In this document: piece after piece, positions 43,160-51,732 of the stretch
How the letters are laid out: every line of letters begins with the position of its first letter
Position numbering within the stretch: position 1 is the first letter of the stretch
NCBI RefSeq assembly: GCF_016598775.1
Contig: NZ_CP066802.1
Span: 930,001 to 994,000, forward strand
DNA length: 64,000 bases
Reading direction: 5' to 3'
Source of the DNA: Actinomyces weissii
Lineage (GTDB): Bacteria > Actinomycetota > Actinomycetes > Actinomycetales > Actinomycetaceae
Program-made: the position numbers and the translations under genes
The notes under the pieces: generated by a model
Told to the model about the DNA's origin: nothing
What the model saw: only the letters and a program-made list of their open reading frames with translations
Database searches by the model: none

Positions 43160-46100
43160 ATGCCGCTGCATGAACCCAAGACTGTCTCCCGACGCCTGTT
43201 AGGAGTGGCGCTGGCAGCCGCCCTGACAGCGCTCGGCACGACCGCGCTACCGGCCGCAAGGGCGCAGGCGGACTCTGCCCTTGCCGGAGAGGGGCTGAGC
43301 GGGGTAGTTCCTGCAGTCACCAGCTTCACGCCCCAGGAAGCGGATCCCTTCCGGCTAAGTGCCAGCACCCGGCTGGTCATCCCCGACCCCGCCGACGAAG
43401 CCGCTCTCACCGACGAAGCCAGCCTGCTCGCCGCAGAGCTAGAGAACCTCAGCGCCGCCAAGGGCCTGGAGCTGCGCAGCACCCCCGCCGTCGTCGTGGG
43501 ACAGGCTGCTGCGGCAGGTGACATCACCCTGCGGCTTGAGGAGCAGGTGGCGGGCGTGAGCACCGCCGAGGGCTACCGGCTGGAGGCCACCTCCCAGGGT
43601 GTCACCATCACCGCCACCGGAGACGCCGGAGCCTTCTACGGCACCCGGACCCTGCTGCAGAGCATCACCAGCTCAGGGGGCCTGCAGGCGGGGCAGGTAG
43701 TGGACCAGCCCGCCATGCCGGTGCGCTCACTGCACCTGGACGCCGCGCGCAAGTACTTCACCAAGGACTGGATCATCAACCAGGTCCGTGAGATGAGCTG
43801 GGTCAAGCTCAACCAGCTCCAGTACCACTTCTCGGAGAACGAAGGCTTCCGCCTGGAGTCCAAGACCCACCCCGAGATCATGTCCTCCCAGTACATCACG
43901 CAGGCCGAGCTCGCGGAGATCATCGCCGAGGGCGCCAAGTACCACGTGGAGATCGTCCCCGCCCTGGACATGCCGGGGCACATGGCTGCGCTGCTGGAGA
44001 GCCACCCCGAGCTGCGCGTCGGCTCCAGCGCCTCCGGCCGAAAGATCCTGGACTACTCCAAGCCCGAGGCCCGGCAGCTCGCGCATGAGCTCATTGACGA
44101 GTACACCGCCCTGTTCCCCTCCAACAGCTGGCACCTGGGCGGTGACGAGGTCTTCCCGATTGACGGGAACTCCTACTACTCCTCCCTGCACAGCAAGCTG
44201 GCCAGGCAGTACCCGCAGCTGCACACCTACGCCAAGGAGCACGCCGCCGCCGGGCAGTCAGCCACCGTGCTGGACGGGTACGTCCACTTCCTCAACGAGA
44301 CCGCCGACTACATCCAGTCCAAGGGCAAGACCCAGGTCCGGGCCTGGAACGACGCCCTGAGCTACACCGGCACCACCGAGAAGCTCGCGGCGGACGTAGA
44401 CATCGCCTACTGGACCGGCTGGCACGGCGCCTTCCCCACCGTCCAGAAGATGGTTGACGAGGGGCACCGGCTCATCAACTTCAATGACGCCTACTTCTAC
44501 TACGTACTGACCTACCCCGGCTGGGCCTACTCCACCAAGCCGACCGCCGAGAAGATCTATGGCTGGCACCCCGGCGTCTACCCCGGCCACCAGAGCGGAA
44601 TCACCCAGACCTGGGAGGGCCAGCAGCCCGCCTGGAACCTGGGAGCCTCCTTCGCGATCTGGTGCGACAAGCCGCATGTGGAGACTGAGGAGCAGGTCGC
44701 CGCAGGCGTGAAGCCGCTGCTGCGCGCCATGGCCTCCCGGGTCTGGAACCCCGCTGATACCACCAGCTTCAGCACCTGGAACACGCGCCAGCAGGCGGTA
44801 GGTGAGACCCCAGGCAACCTGCCGCCCCTGCCCCGGACCACGGCCCAGCTGGACTTCCGCTCGGCACCGGAGTCCGGAACCCAGGTCAGCCGTGGGCAGG
44901 TGCTTTCCCGCACCGTAACCCTTAGCTCTGACGCTACCGCCGAGGTCAACGCCCAGGTCACCGCTGACCTCTCCGGCCTGGGGCGGAACGTCACCGTCAC
45001 GGGAGCCCCGCAGGCCAGCTATGTTGACGCCTCCGGGCATGTCGTACCCTCACAGGCCGGACGCAACGTGGCCCTAGGCCGCCCAGTGACCGCCTCCGGC
45101 CAGGAGGGTGGCACCGTCTGGTCCAAGGAGAAGGTCGTTGACGGCCTGAGCACCGCAGACTCCCGGTGGTCCTCCGACTACTCCGACCAGGCCTGGATCG
45201 CCGTCGAGCTCGCTGAGCCCACCGCGGTGGACCACGTCGACATCGTCTGGGAGGCCGCCTGCGCCCCCAGCTTCGAGATCATGACCTCCACCGACGGTGA
45301 GCACTGGACCAGCGGCACCGGTGTGCTCAAGCAGACCTGCCCCCCGAACAAGCTCTCTGCGGAGAAGCGCAGCTACCGGCTCAGCAGCAAGGAGCCAGTG
45401 AAGTACGTCAAGATGCAGGCGCACTCCCGCCAGGCCTTTGGCGGTGACTACTACGGCGTCTCCCTGTGGGAGCTGGCGGTGTGGGACGGGCCGGAGCAGG
45501 CCCTGAGTGCCCCCCAGCCGCAGCTCAACGAGGAGGGCCAGATCACCTGGGACGGCCCCCTGCCGCAGGGACACGGGCTGCGCCTGACCTGGGAGGAGAC
45601 CATCTCCCAGGACGCCGCTGCGGGCACCAGCCTGGAGGAGACGGTCCAGGCCTCTGCAGGCAACTCCGAGCCCCTCTCCGCCACCAGCACCCACACCGTG
45701 CAGGCCAGCGACGCCCCGGAGCCACCGGTCACGCCGTCTGCTGAGCCGACGGTGGGGCCGAGTGCGTTGCCGTCTGCTGTTCCGTCGGCGGGGCCGAGTG
45801 CTGAGCCGGGTGGGCCGGTGGTGCCGGAGGGTGCCAAGCCTGCTTATGTGTCGGCTGTGGAGGCCAAGGGTAACGGCAAGCTGCTCTATGGTGACTGGGA
45901 CGGTGACGGTAAGGACAGCTGGGCGGTGCGTGTGGGCTCCCGCGTGGTGTTCTATGCGGACAACCGGGTGGACGCGCCGGTGTACGCCTCGATCTCGCTG
46001 GGGCGCAGCACCGACCAGGTGCTGGTTGGTGACTGGGACGGTGACGGGTATGACACCCTGGCGCTGCGTCGGGGGACCACGGTGCTGACCCAGAAGAAGC

Positions 46101-46213
46101 TCACGAGCACGTCCACCGAGCGGGTGGTGGTGGAGGGTATTACCCGGACCAGCCCGGTGAAGGTGGTCAAGGGCGTGGAGCCTGGTGGCAGGGACGTGAT
46201 CGTCCTGGGCTGA
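43160..46213 (+). CDS. Secreted GH20 beta-N-acetylhexosaminidase with CBM32 and DWDGDG repeats
   Basis: 1017 residues; removes terminal N-acetylhexosamine from glycans such as mucin, outside the cell. A signal peptide (1-36, ending AARA-QA) is followed by the GH20b domain (about 50-185) and the GH20 barrel (about 187-550) with the catalytic pair D329-E330 in HLGGDEVFP. A discoidin-like CBM32 follows at about 635-780, then a Ser/Pro linker near 850-895, then two repeats with GDWDGDG, which look like calcium-binding FG-GAP/VCBS-type units. No LPXTG anchor, so it is released or held by the repeats. GAGGAGGT at 43147-43154 precedes the ATG. A strong terminator follows. Confidence 0.93.
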   Translation: MPLHEPKTVSRRLLGVALAAALTALGTTALPAARAQADSALAGEGLSGVVPAVTSFTPQEADPFRLSASTRLVIPDPADEAALTDEASLLAAELENLSAAKGLELRSTPAVVVGQAAAAGDITLRLEEQVAGVSTAEGYRLEATSQGVTITATGDAGAFYGTRTLLQSITSSGGLQAGQVVDQPAMPVRSLHLDAARKYFTKDWIINQVREMSWVKLNQLQYHFSENEGFRLESKTHPEIMSSQYITQAELAEIIAEGAKYHVEIVPALDMPGHMAALLESHPELRVGSSASGRKILDYSKPEARQLAHELIDEYTALFPSNSWHLGGDEVFPIDGNSYYSSLHSKLARQYPQLHTYAKEHAAAGQSATVLDGYVHFLNETADYIQSKGKTQVRAWNDALSYTGTTEKLAADVDIAYWTGWHGAFPTVQKMVDEGHRLINFNDAYFYYVLTYPGWAYSTKPTAEKIYGWHPGVYPGHQSGITQTWEGQQPAWNLGASFAIWCDKPHVETEEQVAAGVKPLLRAMASRVWNPADTTSFSTWNTRQQAVGETPGNLPPLPRTTAQLDFRSAPESGTQVSRGQVLSRTVTLSSDATAEVNAQVTADLSGLGRNVTVTGAPQASYVDASGHVVPSQAGRNVALGRPVTASGQEGGTVWSKEKVVDGLSTADSRWSSDYSDQAWIAVELAEPTAVDHVDIVWEAACAPSFEIMTSTDGEHWTSGTGVLKQTCPPNKLSAEKRSYRLSSKEPVKYVKMQAHSRQAFGGDYYGVSLWELAVWDGPEQALSAPQPQLNEEGQITWDGPLPQGHGLRLTWEETISQDAAAGTSLEETVQASAGNSEPLSATSTHTVQASDAPEPPVTPSAEPTVGPSALPSAVPSAGPSAEPGGPVVPEGAKPAYVSAVEAKGNGKLLYGDWDGDGKDSWAVRVGSRVVFYADNRVDAPVYASISLGRSTDQVLVGDWDGDGYDTLALRRGTTVLTQKKLTSTSTERVVVEGITRTSPVKVVKGVEPGGRDVIVLG

Positions 46214-46272
46214 CCTGTCCTGCCTCGGGCTGAGGTGAGCGCCTTGGGCTGAGGGGCTGCTTGGTTCCGGTT

Positions 46273-46314
46273 GGGCCTGGCGCGGTAGGGCTGTGTTCCT
46301 GCCGCGCCAGGCCC
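46273..46314 (+). terminator. Rho-independent terminator after the GH20 gene
   Basis: Perfect 13-bp arms, GGGCCTGGCGCGG at 46273-46285 and CCGCGCCAGGCCC at 46302-46314, with a 16-nt loop, followed by GTTTCT. It has the clearest T-rich tail among the terminators here. Confidence 0.8.
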
Positions 46315-46351
46315 GTTTCTGTGGGTGTCCTGGCTACCTGCCCGGGGGCGA

Positions 46352-46433
46352 CGTCGTCGTGTGCCGTCGTTGGTGGGCTGGTTGCGTAAGCGCTTGTGTT
46401 TGCAGGGGCGTCGTCGTGTGCCGTCGTTGGTGG
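46352..46433. repeat. 25-bp direct repeat, two copies 57 bp apart
   Basis: Two exact 25-bp copies lie at 46352-46376 and 46409-46433; each contains TCGTGTGCCGTCGTTGG. They are in the intergenic region downstream of the GH20 terminator. Function is unknown; they may be remains of a duplicated insertion. Confidence 0.7.
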
Positions 46434-46545
46434 CATGATCGTTGCAGCGGTGGGGTGCTGTGGTGGCTGCTGTTCTGGGGCTGGTTTCTGGCGTCTGCGT
46501 GGGGGTTGTTTTCTGTGGGACTTCGGGGGGTAACGGTCGGTGCGT

Positions 46546-46616
46546 ACCGGTCTGGTGAGCCATATGTCCCGGTCTCGCGAGACCGGGACATCGGTACCGC
46601 GAGACCGGGACATATG
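46546..46616. repeat. Intergenic palindromic repeat, copy 2
   Basis: It carries ACCGGTCTGGTGAGCCATAT as in copies 1 and 3, then a perfect 26-bp palindrome centred on TCGCGA (46565-46590). On the minus strand it again reads the two units of copy 1, including GGTACCGATG between them. It therefore holds three units, one plus and two minus, and ends in CATATG on both sides. It lies 43 nt before the dapB promoter hexamer. Confidence 0.8.
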
Positions 46617-46670
46617 CACCACGAGATTCACGCGGAGGCAACAGGCGCAAGCGGGCCGTATGGTGGAGCC

Positions 46671-47423
46671 ATGACGATTCGCGTAGCAGTTATCGGCGCC
46701 GCCGGGCGCATGGGAAGCACCGTCTGCCAGGCCGTGCAGGCTGCCAGCGGGATGGAGCTCGTCGCCCGCCTGGACGCCGGGGACGAGATCAGTCCCACGA
46801 CCCTCGCCGGGGCCCAGGTCGCCGTCGACTTCACCGTCCCGGCCGTAACCGAGAGCAACGTCCACGCCCTCATCGACGCCGGGGTCGACGTCGTCGTCGG
46901 CACCACCGGCTGGACCAAGGACTCCTACGGGCGGGTGCGCACACACCTGGCCAGCCCGGAGGCCGCTGGCAGAAGCGTGCTGATCGCCCCGAACTTCGCC
47001 CTCTCCGCGGTACTGTCCATGCGCTTCGCGGCCCTGGCCGCCCCCTACTTCGAGTCCGTAGAAGTGATCGAGCTGCACCACCCGGCCAAGGTGGACGCCC
47101 CCTCCGGCACCGCCACGGCCACCGCCGCCGCCATCGCCGCAGCCCGGCAGCAGGCGGGCCGCGACAGCTCCCCCGACGCCACCGAGACTGACCCGCAGGG
47201 CACCCGGGGCGGCCTGGTCGACGGCGTCCGGGTGCACGCGGTGCGCCTGAGCGGCCTGACCGCCCACGAGGAGGTGCTGCTAGGCAACCCTGGCGAGCAG
47301 CTCACCATCCGCACCGACTGCTTTGACCGCGTCAGCTTCATGCCCGGTGTGCTCCTGGCCGTGCGCAAGATCGGTGAACGGGAGGGCCTGACCGTCGGCC
47401 TGGACCAGATACTCGACCTCTGA
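46671..47423 (+). CDS. dapB: 4-hydroxy-tetrahydrodipicolinate reductase
   Basis: 250 residues; NAD(P)H-dependent step after DapA in lysine/diaminopimelate synthesis. Seen: GAAGRMG at 9-15, VGTTGW near 80, APNFALS, and the active-site block ELHHPAKVDAPSGTA. TATGGT at 46659-46664 lies 6 nt before the ATG, so it is leaderless; the longer open frame from 46293 is rejected. dapA lies one gene downstream in the same direction with its own promoter. Confidence 0.95.
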   Translation: MTIRVAVIGAAGRMGSTVCQAVQAASGMELVARLDAGDEISPTTLAGAQVAVDFTVPAVTESNVHALIDAGVDVVVGTTGWTKDSYGRVRTHLASPEAAGRSVLIAPNFALSAVLSMRFAALAAPYFESVEVIELHHPAKVDAPSGTATATAAAIAAARQQAGRDSSPDATETDPQGTRGGLVDGVRVHAVRLSGLTAHEEVLLGNPGEQLTIRTDCFDRVSFMPGVLLAVRKIGEREGLTVGLDQILDL

Positions 47424-47752
47424 CCGGGGCAGGACCTCTACGCCCTGGTTGCTGCTGGGTGTGACGTCGTGGTCACTGGGCTTGTACAGGGGCAGTGGGC
47501 TCGGGCTGGGGCAGGACTGGTGGTGGCAGCAAGAATCCTTGAGCGGTTGGGAGCACGCTGCCATGCCCCGCCCTAACAATCCGTTGACCCCGGAGGACCA
47601 CTACCGGCTCGTTGTCCGTGTCATCGACCAGTGGCCGTGCACGTGCCCGCAGTCGCCGTACCGGGCGCTCCAACCGCCTGCCCCTGACCGACCTGGTCAG
47701 ACGTGTGCGTCCCCTAGGTTGAGCCGTCGGGCCGTACCTGGTGCTGCCGATC
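47424..47752. other. 329-bp convergent gap between dapB and the GNAT gene
   Basis: One open frame (47563-47823) begins MPRPNNPLTPEDHYRLVVRV and has a hydrophobic-looking middle, but it has no ribosome binding site or family likeness, runs into the GNAT gene on the other strand, and is not called. I see nothing else here. Confidence 0.45.
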
Positions 47753-48334
47753 TCACAAGGCCGCGGCCCAGCATTCCTCCGTCACGCCGGCACCCACCGG
47801 CAGCAGCCGGTGCGCCCCAGTAGGAGCCAGTCCCGCAGCCGTCAGTGTCCGGCTCCAGGACTCGTCCCCGCGCACCGCCCAGACCACCAGCACCTTGGCT
47901 CCGTCCGCCCGGGCGTGGTCGGCGCAGGCCGCCAGCAGCCGGGAACCGTGTCCCTGGCGCTGGTGCGCAGGCAGCACCCCCATGGCCGTGACCTCCGCGG
48001 CCTTGTCCCCATCAGGGAGTGCCTCTCCGGTGGCGTCCACCTGCCAGGACGGGGCCAGGGCCGCCAGCCCCACCACCTTCTCCGCCTGGGTGGCCACCAG
48101 CACGTGGTGCTTCGGGCTGGGCGGGGAGGCGACCGCCGTCGTCCACCCACGGGACAGCTCCGTGGCGCTGACCGCCTGCCGGACCTCCAGCGGCAGCGCG
48201 CCCCCCAGACCGGCCTGCAAGGAGGCCAGCATGGACTGTGCGTGCACCCGCCCCATGTCCTCCAGGTCGGCGCTCCGGGCACGGCGTACGAAACCAGGGA
48301 CGGCGGGGGCCAGGTTGCCGGAGAGGTCACTCAT
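47753..48334 (-). CDS. GNAT-family N-acetyltransferase
   Basis: 193 residues. The acetyl-CoA loop VLPAHQRQGHGSRLL (about 118-132) carries the GNAT motif A (Q/R-x2-G-x-G/A). The N-terminal part FVRRARSADLEDMGRVHAQS is typical of the family. TAGGCT lies 6 nt before the ATG on the minus strand. It sits between dapB and dapA on the opposite strand, and its substrate is unknown; small-molecule or protein N-acetylation are both possible. Confidence 0.85.
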   Translation of the reverse strand: MSDLSGNLAPAVPGFVRRARSADLEDMGRVHAQSMLASLQAGLGGALPLEVRQAVSATELSRGWTTAVASPPSPKHHVLVATQAEKVVGLAALAPSWQVDATGEALPDGDKAAEVTAMGVLPAHQRQGHGSRLLAACADHARADGAKVLVVWAVRGDESWSRTLTAAGLAPTGAHRLLPVGAGVTEECWAAAL

Positions 48335-48402
48335 GGGCTGAGCCTAAGGCCCCGGCCGTGGAAAGCCCTGGAGTCTGTGGCCCAGACCGCTACCCTGTTG
48401 CT

Positions 48403-49299
48403 ATGAACGCGCTTCCCTCCCGCTCCTTTGGCTCCGTCGGTGTTGCCATGGTCACGCCCTTCAAGCCCGACGGCGAGATCGACGTCCCTGCGGCCCAGTC
48501 CCTGGCGGTCTCCCTGGTGGAGGACGGCGCGGACATGATCCTGCTGGCTGGTACCACCGGTGAGGCCCCCACCACCCACCTGCCGGAGAAGCAGACCCTG
48601 CTGCGGGAGGTCAAGGACGCGCTGGCGGGGCGGGCCTTCCTGATGGCCGGGGCCGGCTCCAACGACACTGCCCACGCCGTCCGGATCGGTGTCGGGTCCC
48701 AGGAGGCGGGGGCGGAGGGGCTGCTCATCAACGCCCCCTACTACAACCGTCCCAGCCAGGAGGGCGTGTACCGGCATATTATGGCGGTGGTGGAGGCCAC
48801 CGACCTGCCGGTCATGCTCTACGACATCCCGGGCCGCACCGGCGTGCGCATTGAGGACTCGACCCTGGACCGCCTGGCGGCCCACGAGCGGGTGCTGGCC
48901 GTCAAGGACGCCACCGGCGACGTCGAGCAGGGCTTCGAGCGCATGGAGCGCACCGGACTGGAGTACTACTCGGGCGACGACGGCCTGAACTTCGCCTGGC
49001 TGACCCACGGGGCCAGCGGCGTGGTGAGCGTGGTGGCCCACGCGGACGCCCACTCCTGGCGCGAGATGATCCAGGAGGTCGACGCCGGGGACCTGGCCGG
49101 GGCTCGGGCGGTGGCGCAGCGTATGCGTCCGCTGGTGCGGGCCATCATGGGGGGCGGTCAGGGGGCGGTCATGGCCAAGGAGGCGCTGGCGCTCCAGGGC
49201 CGCCTGCCACACGCCTGCCTGCGCCTGCCGCTGGTGGGTGTCTCAGAGAGTGAGGTCGCGGCCCTGCGGCAGACCCTGAGCGAGTGCGGTCTGCTGTAG
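48403..49299 (+). CDS. dapA: 4-hydroxy-tetrahydrodipicolinate synthase
   Basis: 298 residues; condenses pyruvate with aspartate semialdehyde, the first committed step to lysine. Seen: LAGTTGEAPTTHLPEK near 47, PYYNRPSQEG with the catalytic tyrosine, YDIPGRTGV, and Schiff-base K168 in AVKDATGD. TACCCT at 48391-48396 lies 6 nt before ATG 48403, so it is leaderless; the longer frame from 48238 overlaps the GNAT promoter and is rejected. Confidence 0.96.
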   Translation: MNALPSRSFGSVGVAMVTPFKPDGEIDVPAAQSLAVSLVEDGADMILLAGTTGEAPTTHLPEKQTLLREVKDALAGRAFLMAGAGSNDTAHAVRIGVGSQEAGAEGLLINAPYYNRPSQEGVYRHIMAVVEATDLPVMLYDIPGRTGVRIEDSTLDRLAAHERVLAVKDATGDVEQGFERMERTGLEYYSGDDGLNFAWLTHGASGVVSVVAHADAHSWREMIQEVDAGDLAGARAVAQRMRPLVRAIMGGGQGAVMAKEALALQGRLPHACLRLPLVGVSESEVAALRQTLSECGLL

Positions 49300-49497
49300 G
49301 GCGGGTGGGGCCTGCTGCATCCCGAGTGGGGGCAAGCAGGTCACTGGCCTCCGGCTGCGCGCGCCGGGCTTAACCTGCCCGACCCGTCGGAGACTACTCC
49401 GCCGCTGGTCCCTGCCTGCGCGGGCCGGGCTGTGGGCGCCGTGCCTCTGCGACCTGCCGCGCGCCGCTGCGGGTCAGAGCAGCGCCGCGGCTAAGGA

Positions 49498-49582
49498 GTT
49501 ATCCGCAGACTAAGGTGAACCTTACCGGTCTCGTGAGCCATATGTCCCGGTCTCGCGGTCCATATGTCCCGGTCTCGCGAGA
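49498..49582. repeat. Intergenic palindromic repeat, copy 3 (overlaps the acyl-CoA ligase 3' end)
   Basis: The left flank AGTTATCCGCAGACTAAGG matches copy 1 closely. The hairpin stem TAAGG/CCTTA is kept while the loop changes from CAAC to TGAA. Two direct units of ATGTCCCGGTCTCGCG follow at 49542 and 49564, period 22. The stop codon of the ligase (TTA, 49522-49524) and its last 19 or so codons lie in the element. Confidence 0.82.
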
Positions 49583-51447
49583 TGGTCCTTGGGGGTGGAG
49601 CCGGAGGCCAGGTCCTCCACCTTGCCCAGGGTCTGGGAGACCTTCGCCAGCAGCTCCTCGCGGACCACGCGCCGCATGACCTTGCCGATCTGGGAGCGTG
49701 GCAGCTCGGTAAGGATCGTGACCTGCCGGGGCAGGGCGTAGTGGGAGATGGTCTTCTCCGCCCAGGCGCGCACCTGCTCCAGGGTGACCGTCTGCCCCTC
49801 GTGGGGCACGATTGCCGCCACCACGGACTCGTCCCCGGTGGACGCCGGCAGCCCCACCACCGCCACGTCCGCGACCTGGGGCATGGAGCGCAGGGCCTTC
49901 TCCACCTCGGTGGGGTACACGTTGAAGCCGCCGGAGATAATCAGCTCCTTGCGGCGGTCAGCCATCACGTAGAAGCCGTCGGGCTCCTGGCGGGCCAGGT
50001 CGCCGGTGCGCAGCCAGCCGCCGGGCAGCATGACCGCCTCCGTCTCCTCAGGGTTGTCCCAGTAGCCCGCAAAGACCTGCGGCCCGCGCGCCACCAGCTC
50101 ACCGATCTCACCCGCCGCGACCTCCTGCTCCGGGTTCTCCGGGTCCACCAGGCGCACGTCCGTGGACGGGAAGGGCACCCCCAGGGCGCCGGGGCGCCGC
50201 TCCGGGGAGATCGGGTTGCCCAGGAGGATCGGGGAGGCCTCGGTCATCCCGTAGCCCTCGATAATCACGCCGCCGGTCAGCTGCTCCCAGGCGGAGGCCA
50301 CCTGCGCCGGGGTGGCGGCGGCCCCGCAGACCGCCACCTTGCAGGATGACAGGTCCGCGCCGGTGGCCGCTGCCTTGGAGGCTATCCGCTCGAACATGAC
50401 CGGCACCCCGGGGAAGAAGGTGCAGCCCCGCCGTCGCCAGGCCGACAGCACCAGGTCCGCACTGAACTTCGGCAGGATCACCTGCGTGGCTGCCAGGCCC
50501 ACCGCGCACAGCAGGCACAGAGACAGTCCGAAGGCGTGGAAGAAGGGCAGCACCGAGTAGAAGGTCTCCTGCCCCCTCTCAGTGGCCTGGCTGGCCCAGG
50601 CCAGGCTCATCTCGGCGTTGGAACGCAGGTTCGCGTGGGTGAGCTTGACGGCCTTGGGGGTGCCGGTGGTGCCGCCGGTGTGCAGCAGCACCGCCACGTC
50701 GTCGACCCCAGGCTGCGGGTGGGAGGTGGCCAACGGCGGGCAGGCGGCCACCAGGTCGTCCCAGGAGGCCACCCCGGCAGGCACCTGGCCGCGCAGCTCG
50801 TCACGGTGGGCGCGGGCCGCCGCCAGCGGCAGGCGCAGCGCCAGGCGGCTGGACCAGGGCAGCCCCCGCGACAGGTCGACGGCGTAGACCGCCAGGCCCC
50901 CTAGACCTGCGGCCCCCAGCGAGCCGGTGGCCCGGGTGAGCTTGTCCAGGGTCTTCTCCCAGGCGATCACCACCCGACCCCGGTGCAGCTCGATCTGCTC
51001 CCGCAGCTGGGCGGCTGGGGCCAAGGGGTTGTGCTCCGCCACGATCGCGCCGATCCGCCAGGCCGCGTAAGCCAGCACCACGTGCTGGGGGCAGTTGGGC
51101 AGGATCACCGCCACCACGTCGCCCTTGCCGACCCCGGCCCGGCGTAGCGCCTCAGCGGTGCAGGCCACCTGCTGGGCCAGCTCGGCGTAGGTGGTGCCAG
51201 CCCCCATGAAGTCGATAGCCACACGCTCGGGGTAGCCCCGGCAGGCCCGCTCCAGCACCTCCGTGAGCGGCTGGGTCACCGGGGCTATCACCGCCGGGAC
51301 CCCGGGGGCGTAGTGGGGGCGCTGGTACTGGTTGGCAGTGCCGTCCGGGAGCGCAGCACCGCCCGCGACGGCAGTGCCCTCCGGGCTGGCAGGCTTCGGT
51401 CGACCCGCGGGAGCCGGGGCGGGGGTGGGGTCGTCGGCACTGCTCAC
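49522..51447 (-). CDS. fadD: Long-chain fatty acid-CoA ligase (AMP-forming)
   Basis: 641 residues; activates fatty acids with ATP and CoA. Seen: the P-loop TGGTTGTPK at 257-265, IEGYGMTEASP, GGWLRTGDLA, and RRKELIISGGFNVYPTEVE, with the usual C-terminal lysine in LPRSQIGKVMRR. GTG 51447 is the start, since GGGAG lies 5 nt before it; the frame is open to 51660. The first 50 residues are Pro/Ala-rich. Oddly the C-terminus ends with about 19 residues (LARPGHMDRETGTYGSRDR) encoded by a palindromic repeat, so the original end was replaced or extended. Confidence 0.9.
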   Translation of the reverse strand: MSSADDPTPAPAPAGRPKPASPEGTAVAGGAALPDGTANQYQRPHYAPGVPAVIAPVTQPLTEVLERACRGYPERVAIDFMGAGTTYAELAQQVACTAEALRRAGVGKGDVVAVILPNCPQHVVLAYAAWRIGAIVAEHNPLAPAAQLREQIELHRGRVVIAWEKTLDKLTRATGSLGAAGLGGLAVYAVDLSRGLPWSSRLALRLPLAAARAHRDELRGQVPAGVASWDDLVAACPPLATSHPQPGVDDVAVLLHTGGTTGTPKAVKLTHANLRSNAEMSLAWASQATERGQETFYSVLPFFHAFGLSLCLLCAVGLAATQVILPKFSADLVLSAWRRRGCTFFPGVPVMFERIASKAAATGADLSSCKVAVCGAAATPAQVASAWEQLTGGVIIEGYGMTEASPILLGNPISPERRPGALGVPFPSTDVRLVDPENPEQEVAAGEIGELVARGPQVFAGYWDNPEETEAVMLPGGWLRTGDLARQEPDGFYVMADRRKELIISGGFNVYPTEVEKALRSMPQVADVAVVGLPASTGDESVVAAIVPHEGQTVTLEQVRAWAEKTISHYALPRQVTILTELPRSQIGKVMRRVVREELLAKVSQTLGKVEDLASGSTPKDHLARPGHMDRETGTYGSRDR

Positions 51448-51732
51448 GTTGACTCCCTTGCCGGAGTAGGGGCGCGTCAGCCAGAGGTTGACGGCCTGCC
51501 AGATAGAACCTACGTAACCGTAGCCTACGGGGCCGGGTGCGGCCAGCGGCCCAGGGGCCTGGCGGTGCCCGGCTCCGGTCTCCGGCAAGGGTCCTGGTAG
51601 GTCTGTGCACAGGCGCGCTTGCGGGTGGGGGGGGCTGGTTGCAGGCCAGGCTGCAGCCACGGGCGCGACCCGGTCAGCGCGCCGCAGTACTGCCCCTCTC
51701 GGAGCCGGGGCCTGGCGGTGCCCGGCGCCGGC

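Larger units (their letters stand above)
46214..46670. other. 457-bp gap between the GH20 gene and dapB
   Basis: It contains, in order, the GH20 terminator (46273-46314), a 25-bp direct repeat (46352-46376 and 46409-46433), copy 2 of the palindromic repeat family (46546-46616) and the dapB -10 hexamer TATGGT (46659-46664). No gene is supported; several overlapping frames reflect the repeats. Confidence 0.6.

Noticed and set aside
46346..46433. CRISPR-like array near 46.4 kb
   Set aside because: Only two repeat copies exist, no regular spacers, and no cas genes are in the window.
47563..47823. Possible small protein MPRPNNPLTPEDHYRLVVRV...
   Set aside because: No ribosome binding site or promoter hexamer at a fitting distance, no family likeness, and it overlaps the GNAT gene on the other strand by about 70 nt.
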